64,000 bases of DNA from Psilocybe azurescens. Taxonomy: Eukaryota; Basidiomycota; Agaricomycetes; Agaricales; Agrocybaceae. The position numbers were made by a program, and so were the translations under genes. The stretch covers positions 1 to 64,000 of the forward strand of contig JAJIRX010000147.1 in assembly GCA_023853785.1 (NCBI GenBank). The letters are read 5' to 3'. Below are positions 56,585-64,000 of this stretch, one piece after another (position 1 is the first letter of the stretch; every line of letters starts with the position of its first letter). Under the pieces are notes generated by a model. It was not told the DNA's origin, made no database searches, and was given only the letters and a program-made list of their open reading frames with translations.

Positions 56585-59375
56585 ATGGCAGATATCGTAG
56601 TCGATACGGCCACCCAATCCAACATCTCCGATATCGCAACTGAACATGTCGCCTTCGACTGGAAAGTCGATTTTGAAACCGAAGTTCTGTCGGGCTCAGC
56701 TACCCATGTTATGAAAGTGAAGAAGGATGGCATCGAGGAGGCGATGTAAGCATATCTTGCAGATGTACCATGTCGTATCATATACCTAGCTGTTTCACGC
56801 AGATTCGATACCGGAGATCTGGATATCAATGCAATCACTGTTGAGGGACAAACCGCGCAGGTTCAGTGGGACTACATGCAATTTCAAACGCGTCTATTGA
56901 TACAGTGTATCTTCATTCACATTCGCAGTTCATCGTCGATCCCAAGAACCCTGTCACTGGATCTGCTTTGCATGTTGCCCTTCCCAAGGGTCTGGCAGAA
57001 GGTGCCAGCGTAACAATCAAGATTGAATACAAGACCACAGAAAAGTGCACAGCGCTGCAGTGGTTAGACAAGGAGTAAGATCGACTATAATCTTGGGACT
57101 TCATACCCATCTCTGACATTGCAATGAAGCCAGACGCAGGGAAAGACATTCCCTTATCTATTCAGCCAGTGCCAGCCCATCTATGCGCGTGCACTTGCAC
57201 CTCTGCAAGGTTCGTCTAGACCAGTCTCCAATCTTAGTATCTCGTTTTAACAAACACGACAATCCCCAGACTCTCCAGCTAACAAAATCGTGCGCAACAC
57301 TCAACCCGTTGTAACGCAAGCAATGAACGCTTAGCTTGCTCAAATTCTCATCCCAACAGAAATACTCCGCTAAAGTATCTGCAGTCCTCCCGGTCCTGCT
57401 CTCCGCCATCCGCGTGTCGCCTCCCTCCGACGGGCCTCCTCACGATGGAAAAGAGATCGGAAAGGAGTTCGTGACATACACCTACGACCAAGTAAGTCTG
57501 AATCGTTACTTCTTTTCTGATTCGGCTGACTGTTCCACAAGCCCGTGCCTATCCCATCGTATTTGATCGCCATTGCGGTAGGCAACGTTCGCTACCGCCC
57601 CTTCTCCAAACCCGAAGGAAAGCAATGGACCAGCGGCATCTGGGCCGAACCCGAGCTGATCGATGCTGCGTATTGGGAGTTCAGTGAAGACACGACAAGG
57701 TAAGCCGCACTATCAAAGCAAACAACAACACAACGTCGATATCATATATATTGTTCGTTTTCTCAGGTTCTTGGCTGCAGAGGAGAAAATCGTCACGTCC
57801 TATCGTTTCGGGGTGTACGATCTCCTCGTGCTACCCCGTCGTTCCCTTATGGAGGCATGGTAGGCCCACACACGCTTCTTGCCTCCTTAAACCGAATAAC
57901 TTATCAAACGGCAGGAAAATGCTTGCTTGAGCTTCTTGACTCCCAGTCAGTTGTTTCCGTTGATGAAAATTATGTTTTCTAACTTCCAGCATCTACTATA
58001 GCGCTCTTGACTGGAGACAGGACCCTCGTCGACGTCGTAGTGCACGAGCTCACCCACTCATGGTTCGGAAACGGTGTCACGTAAGCCCTTCCCCGCCTCC
58101 CACTGCAACCACATACACTTACCGTCCACCCAAGCCACGCGAACCCCTCGCACTTCTGGCTGAACGAGGGCTGGACGACATACATCGAGCGCGTGCTCCA
58201 GCAAATACTGCACTCGCACGCCGAGCGCGGCTTCGCCTACGTGATCGGCTCCAAGGCGCTGTACGACTCGCTGCGGGAGTACGAGAGCCGCCCGAAGTAC
58301 CAGCGGCTCGTCATCAGCTTCGAGGAGGGCGAGGACCCCGACGACGCGTATAGCAGCATCCCATATGAGAAGGGCGCGAACTTCATTTTGCACCTCGGTA
58401 TGTAGTACGCTTGGTTTTTGTTCTTCTTGCTCCTGGTGCTCTTGTTGTTGCTGTTATTAACGAAGTGCGCGTGCAGAGCGAACCCTAGGTGGCCTGGACG
58501 TCTTCCTGCCCTACGTCAAAGCCTACGCAGAGACCTTCCTCGGGCAGAGCATCACCACCGCGCAGTGGCGCGCGCACCTCTACGCCTACTGGCAGGAGCA
58601 CGGCGGCGCCGACAAGGTCGCGGCCCTCGACAGCATCGACTGGGACGCGTGGCTGTACGGCGAGGGCACCGCGCTGCCCGTGACGATGGAGTACGACCTC
58701 ACGCTCGCGGAGGCGGCGTGGACGCTGGCGAAACGATGGGACGCCGCGCGGGCCGTCGAGGACGTCGGCGGGCTGGATTTCGAGGAGGGCGATTTGAAAG
58801 CGTTCAACTCGAACCAGATCGGTCAGAACACTTCCTTCCTTCCTTTTTTCTCTCTTTCTTATTGCTGACCGCGCTGACGATGCATTTGACAGTCGCCTTC
58901 CTCGAGAAACTGCAATCCTACGCCCCGCTCCCCCGCCCCTCCTCGAGCACCTCGGGACGCTCTACAAGCTCTCCACCACATCCAACGCCGAGATCCGCCT
59001 GCGCTTCTACGAAGTCGCGCTCTCTCTGCCCGCCCCGTCCTCCCCCTCCGCCCCGGCACCCACGCCCTCCCACACCGTCCGCGCGCTCGCCGGCGCCGGC
59101 GCCAAGTGGGTCGTCGGCACCGACGGCTCGGGCGTGATCAAGGGCCGCATGAAGTTCTGCCGCCCCGTGCTGCGCGCGGTCGCAAAGATCGATAGGGAGC
59201 TCGCGAAGCGGAGTGGGAGGGCGCGAAGGACGGGTTCCATCCCATTGCGCGGAAGTTGATTGATAAGGTGTGTGTTTTTAAAATTTGAGTCGTTTAATTT
59301 CTTGGTGTTGGATCGCTGATGCGATCTCTTGTTTTTGTGTAGGATCTGGGAATCACAGCCGCTGCGAAAGCTTGA
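56585..59375 (+). CDS. LAP2: leukotriene-A4-hydrolase-type M1 aminopeptidase
   Basis: Fourteen exons: 56585-56745, 56803-56860, 56929-57074, 57130-57209, 57270-57289, 57360-57491, 57542-57699, 57767-57859, 57915-57945, 58002-58080, 58135-58397, 58477-58821, 58893-59267 and 59343-59375. The protein is about 625 residues. The N-terminal beta domain is followed by PYGGMENACL (substrate-binding GGMEN, interrupted by an intron) and the zinc site HELTH...NEGWTTYIE (HExxH-x18-E). The C-terminal helical domain ends with FHPIARKLIDKDLGITA. Zinc aminopeptidase/epoxide hydrolase family, cytosolic or nuclear. Three single-base losses must be repaired: C4 at 57834-57837, C4 at 58936-58939 and GG at 59210-59211. 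All other junctions are in phase. Confidence 0.95.
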
Positions 59376-59632
59376 AGAACGGAGGGCGCTAGCATACTCG
59401 AGTAGCGGGTACAAATCAAAGAGAAAGAGAAACAAATGTATTACTCCGAGAATATATGAAATGGTAACCACAGCCAGAAAAAGAAAGACAGAAGAAATAA
59501 CAAATATATAACAAAAAGAACCTGCCGTGTAAATTTCCGATACAAACAAAATGAAAGAGTAAATCGACTTAATAGTGCCCCCATTGTATCCAACCCCTCA
59601 TTCGACGGACAGAGACCGAGAGCTAGATCACT

Positions 59633-61302
59633 TCACTTGAACCCACCCCAAATATCCCCGAACACATCGTCCTCCTTCTGCTGCCCCGCCGCGGACTGCG
59701 CGCCGCCGACACCACCAAACGAGGATCCAAACAAATCAGGGATGCCCGGTGCCCCGGATGCCTGCGTCGCCGCCGCTGGTGCCGTCGTCGTCGTCGTCGC
59801 AGCGGGGACACCCCATACGGCGTTGGTGTTAAAAGATTTTGCTGTTGCTGCTGCTGCATCCGCATCTGCTGCTGCAGCTGCTGCTGGAGGTGATTCTGCT
59901 GCTGCTGATACGGTGTCAGCGCCGCTGGCGTGCCCCACACGTTGGGCTGCGCGGGGGGGACGTGCGTCGCTGCGTTCGCATTCCATCCGCCGCCGCCGGA
60001 TGATGCGCCCCCTCCTCCTAGCCCTCCATTAGCGGCCCCCATTGAGCCTGTGCCTGTGCCTGTACATACTGCTGCTGCTGCTGCTGTTGTAACTGTGGTT
60101 GCTGCTGCTGCTGCTGCTGAGGCGCACTGCCCCAAAGCGCCGCCTGGTTCCCAAACGCCCCTCCAAAACCCGCACCGGCAGCGGCACCCGCAGAGGGCGG
60201 CGCGGAGAAGAGCGACAGTATATCCTGCTTCACGTCCTTCCTGGGCTCCGGCGACGTCGAGGGTTTTGGGACGGGCGACGGTGCGTGGAAGTCGAGCGAG
60301 AAGAGCTCGTTTTCGGGGGCTTTAGGCTGCTGCGGCTGCTGAGGTTGGGGCTGGGACTGAGGATGGGGCTGAGGAGCCGCTACGGGTCTGTTGGTGTAGT
60401 TGGACGAGAGGAGCTGGTGCGCCTGCGGCTGCCGTGTCGTCGCCGTCGCCGTCGTTGGCGTTGCGCGGGAGGAGAAGCTCGATGTGGGTGCGTGGCGGGT
60501 TTGGATGGAAGGCGCTGGTGTTGTTACTGGTGCGGCAGCTGCGGCGGCTGGCGGAGCGGATGATGCTGATGCTGATGCTGAGCCGGTGTCGAGCACGGAG
60601 GGGTCTGAGGGGGAGGACCGTCCAACGCCCACCTGCGAGACTCGTATTTGGATCGGATGAAGGATTCCATTTTACTAGATGGGAGAGATGATTAGTGGGT
60701 TGATCCATATCGGCGTAGAGAGGAATGTGTGCGATCAGAGGAGCACATATGTTCAATGAAAGAGAGGGTGGGGATGGAGATAAAGATAATGGACGACGTA
60801 CTGTTCAGGGGGAGTATGCCCCGCCTTGAGATGGGCCTCCCAGTACAGATTCGCGAGATGGTTGCCCCATTTCTGGATCGACTGTCATATGGATAAATTA
60901 GAAACAGAGAGCGGAATGCACTGAAAGCAGCGCGCACCTCCATCTGCTCGGGTGTCCAGACGTCGAGGTCGACGGACTTGACTTTGCTTATGTGTGTGCC
61001 CATCCCGCGATGGATCCCTGAGCAGCGGATGCACAGGAACACGCCGCTGTTGTTCAACATCAGCATGTACGATGATGCAGGTGCACAGTGGGGGGACGTA
61101 CAGATTCCATGAAGCCCATCGCGGATCTACATGAAAGGAAGAGATCGTTAGTCCCGCCATGCCATCGCGAGAGTGAGTTGGGTGGGGGTGACTGACCATT
61201 GCGCTTGCAGTCCGCACAGACTTTGTTCTCCGGGCGTTTGACGAGCTCACGTAGGGTGCGCGTAAAGCGCTCGGTCGTCGCTTTGTCCTGTCGAGCCGAC
61301 AT
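59633..61302 (-). CDS. AGE2: ArfGAP protein, Age2/SMAP type
   Basis: Minus-strand exons 61302-61197, 61126-61102, 61046-60938, 60881-60802 and 60674-59633, about 455 residues. The N-terminal ArfGAP domain has the zinc finger CADC...CIRC followed by [20 protein letters not shown], which contains the arginine finger, and [17 protein letters not shown]. The rest is disordered and Gln/Pro/Ala-rich, ending [14 protein letters not shown], a tail typical of vesicle-coat-associated ArfGAPs. Role: stimulates GTP hydrolysis by Arf at Golgi/endosomal membranes. Three homopolymers in the last exon each lack one base (plus-strand G5 at 60609, C5 at 60036, T4 at 59837). Upstream in-frame ATGs exist at 61353 and 61371, but [13 protein letters not shown] is the conventional start. 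Confidence 0.93.
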
Positions 61303-63761
61303 CGTTTTCGTTGGTTTTGGTTGGAGCAAAGTTGTATTTGGATTTTTGGACATTTCGAGACCAGGAGGCATCTGCGCGAATTATGGAGGCTGGTGCATAA
61401 CACACCACAATAATGCCGATTTCTGGCTGTCATTTGCCGCTTTGAGAAATCGTCCGCGCTTGTCTTCAGACCACATCGATGACCTGACCGTGTACATTGG
61501 AAAGCACCCCCTGGAGTGTGCAGGTCAAAATTTGGAAGGCTGTTCTTGTGCGGCGTTTATTGGTATTGATTATTGGAGGCTACGTATGTTCGCCAATTAC
61601 GAGAACAAGCTCTCAAATGGGATGGTTGCTGAAATACACGGAAGCCGATGAGCACTGGTCGACTCGGAGAGGGGTCGTTGCAATATCGACTCAGGGGACT
61701 GAACGAGTACTCCTTGATTCCAGCAGCAGCAGGCTATCTTTTTAATGTCAGCGATGATCCCTCAGCCCAACGGTACCGCTATCCAATCCGGCGGCATGTC
61801 CGACTCCGAGTATTTCTCGCATTTATTACCAAGCTACATCTGTCCTCGGAGTACCTTGAGCATTGCAGCAATCTCGCGCCGATCTCGGTTACAACTGCTA
61901 CCGATGGGACCCACAATTCCACACCAATATTTTTAAATCGGCATAAAAATCGGTATTTCTGATCTGAATATTAACTACAGTATAATGACCTTTGGTACCC
62001 ATAAAGAGCACGGGCTTATCGCGGCTATCAATGAACTCGAACGATACACTCTTCGTATGTTATTCAAAGATCGTTCTTAAAACTTAAACATAAATCGGGT
62101 TCTCTACGGTCACTAGATTGGACTCCAGAGGTCACCTGGGAGAAAATAGAGGATGTCGACTCGAAGCATTAATATTTCTTGGAGCTCGTTCTTCTGCCTT
62201 TCCATGACCAAGATGTCCGGGCAGTTTATTTAGTTAGAATGTGACAATGAATAGGCTACTAAGAGTTAGACTGTAAACGAAGAAGGCCATGGGACGGTAC
62301 CGAACAGTTTCAGCACTTCCGAACACCACGAAACCCTTTGGAATTTAGGGTAGAAATCCGAGTGGTAGCTTCCTTCTGCCATTGATCTTAAAAAGCAACA
62401 CTGGCGCACTCGAAGCTGGTGCAGAACATATTATTGGACGTTGCGTATGGAAGAGAACAAAGAAGATGATAGCTTTTTTCTTGATAGAATAAAAGGCCAT
62501 GACTGATAACGAGAATGGTATATGAGCTCTGAACTGACTGTTCGGAGAAGAAACAGAGTGTTGTCAGTAAAAGCAACGGCGGCCGCCAGCAGTGATAGCG
62601 TAATGAGAGTGTCCGCTCTTTGCCGCGATGCGGGAATGATAGCCCGCAAGACAGTTTCGAGCGAATGGATTCTTATCAATGATGCTACAAAACAGTGATA
62701 CTGCGGCCTGCGTCTAGACAGACCTGTTTGCAGGCAAACTTTTCGATTGATCTCAGTTTCCTCTTCGCCAAGAGAAAATATAGCTGTTTCATCACACGTA
62801 CAGCCTGGGTACTTGGGCGAGTCTAAAAGTTTGTTCGAGTTCTTTCAGATAATAAAAGAAGGCAAGTATACGGGCAGAATACTCGGTGGCAGACGGAATG
62901 ATTACTCAGACGCTCACGGGCAAGATTCGTATCCAAGTCTCAAAATAAAATTCTCCGATATTGCAGCTACGCAAAGATACCACCTAAAAGTGCTATTTCA
63001 GTGTGGCAAATAAAGTTGGTGCGGATCGCAGAGCTGCAGAGAACAGAGGAGAATTACGGCAATGTGTTTGAGGGAGAAATATAGAATCTTCGATCTATTC
63101 CAGGCGGAGGGGAATATTTTTGGGAGGAAGGAGAGACCGGATTGGGAAGTCGGATACCTATTTCCGGACGTGGGAAATGGGGCTGACGGGCATGTGCTTA
63201 TCACGCATCACACACAACACGCGTGTTGCCGGCACTCACAGCTGTGCAGTGGAAATGGAATGCAAAGTATTGGGGTTACAGCGGACACCCACAGCTGTTC
63301 GAGTTGGAGTTGAAATTTTGATGGGGTGTGGGTGTAGGTGTGTTCTCGAGGTGAGGAGAGCGGCGGGCGGGTGGAAGAGCGGGCAGCGGGTATGTGCTCA
63401 TCTGATTAGATGGACGGTGGATCAGCGGCAGAGAAGAATAAAGAGGGAGAAATAGTAATTGTACGAGGAGAATAGTGTAGTTGTTGAAGAGTGACCTGCG
63501 GTAAATTAGAAGAAACGGAGATTATATTGTGAAATTGGACACGTGTGATTATGTACTGATTGCAACAGATTTCGCTGTACTTGTCTCTTTTCCCAACGTC
63601 GTTGTCGTTGGCACAACCAGCGACCGAGTTTCTCTTTGTTCGTCCCTTCCTTTCTTCTAAGTTATTGCCTTAATCTTTTCTTTGACTCTTCAGCGCGTCT
63701 GTCTTGCTGTTGTAGTCGTTGTTGTTGCGGAACGGTACGGTACGGGGGCCAACGACTTTGA
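61303..63761. other. 2.5-kb divergent intergenic region
   Basis: It separates the ArfGAP start (-) and the Gln-rich gene (+). Short frames on both strands show no conserved motif or exon chain. The right third is GA-rich and then CT-rich toward 63690, consistent with a promoter and leader for the last gene. Confidence 0.45.
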
Positions 63762-64000
63762 ATGGCCGCTTTGGCATCTCATTACACTACCATGGACACT
63801 ACTCGCCAGCGAACATCCCCCGCTAACGACCCTGCCTCCATGCAACAGCAGCAGCAACAGCTCCAGCAACAACAGCAGCAACATCTCCTACATCAGCAGC
63901 AGCAGATGCAGATGCTCCAACAGCAAGGCCAATACCCATACACCGTCCAGCAGCAACCACAAGGAACATGGACCCCCAATATCACTGCTACTCCCTTTAC
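63762..64000 (+). CDS. Gln-rich protein, N-terminus only (runs off the window)
   Basis: Two in-frame ATGs (63762 and 63792) open MAALASHYTTMDTTRQRTSP, followed by long Gln runs broken by Leu, His and Met, then YPYTVQQQPQGTWTPNITAT. No stop codon occurs before the window ends. Such N-termini are common in basidiomycete transcription factors and RNA-binding proteins, but no domain is visible, so the product cannot be named. The opposite strand shows a Leu-rich shadow frame. Confidence 0.65.
   Translation, partial: MAALASHYTTMDTTRQRTSPANDPASMQQQQQQLQQQQQQHLLHQQQQMQMLQQQGQYPYTVQQQPQGTWTPNITATPF

Noticed and set aside
56585..59375. Aminopeptidase gene as a pseudogene
   Set aside because: Only three one-base losses in short runs; all 13 intron junctions and the catalytic residues are preserved, and the same error type affects other essential genes here.
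59637..60660. Long plus-strand frames opposite the ArfGAP gene
   Set aside because: They are shadows of the Gln/Ala/Pro-rich minus-strand exon; composition and position explain them.

Overview
The window looks like nuclear DNA of a mushroom-forming basidiomycete (Agaricomycetes). Genes carry many short introns of about 45-75 nt with GT..AG borders. The recognisable proteins (Dbf2-type kinase, RNA polymerase I subunit Rpa12, Ost5, Yop1, UNC93-like transporter, universal stress protein, leukotriene-A4-hydrolase-type aminopeptidase, Age2-type ArfGAP) all read as fungal forms. There are no operons, rRNAs, convincing tRNAs or CRISPR arrays.

Layout. 1-3.2 kb is AT-rich intergenic DNA with fragments of a foldback repeat. 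3.4-10.8 kb is a compact housekeeping block: a Dbf2-like kinase (+), an unknown protein (-), RPA12 (+), OST5 (-) and YOP1 (+). RPA12 and OST5 end one base apart, and OST5/YOP1 diverge from 146 bp. 10.8-15.2 kb is gene-poor and holds a degenerate tandem repeat. An UNC93-like transporter follows (15.2-17.4 kb).

From about 18 to 52.6 kb lies an expanded accessory locus with two interleaved gene families. Family 1 has eight copies (A-H). It fuses an N-terminal Ras-like domain, whose P-loop lysine is arginine in every readable copy, to a C-terminal fungal aminoglycoside-phosphotransferase-like (APH) kinase domain. Copies B, E and H read as complete genes of about 490 residues; A, D, F and G are broken and C is nearly intact. 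Family 2 has four copies (P1-P4) of a roughly 200-residue single-exon protein, tentatively DUF7770-like. Four times a family 1 copy and a family 2 copy stand tail to tail: B/P1, P2/D, P3/E and G/P4. This repeated two-gene module is the most interesting feature. The locus also contains a complete pogo-type transposon with TA target duplication, an 809-bp foldback element with CACTG termini and ATA duplication, a WW-domain protein gene, and a universal stress protein gene with a truncated duplicate.

52.6-56.6 kb holds poorly conserved minus-strand fragments. The right end returns to housekeeping genes: an M1 aminopeptidase (+), an ArfGAP (-), and the start of a Gln-rich protein that runs off the window.

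Caveat: about 17 single-base indels in short homopolymers break otherwise well conserved reading frames (kinase, RPA12, aminopeptidase, ArfGAP, WW protein, transposase). The pattern looks like assembly error, not gene decay. Exon coordinates below are as found in the given sequence, and protein lengths assume these sites are repaired.
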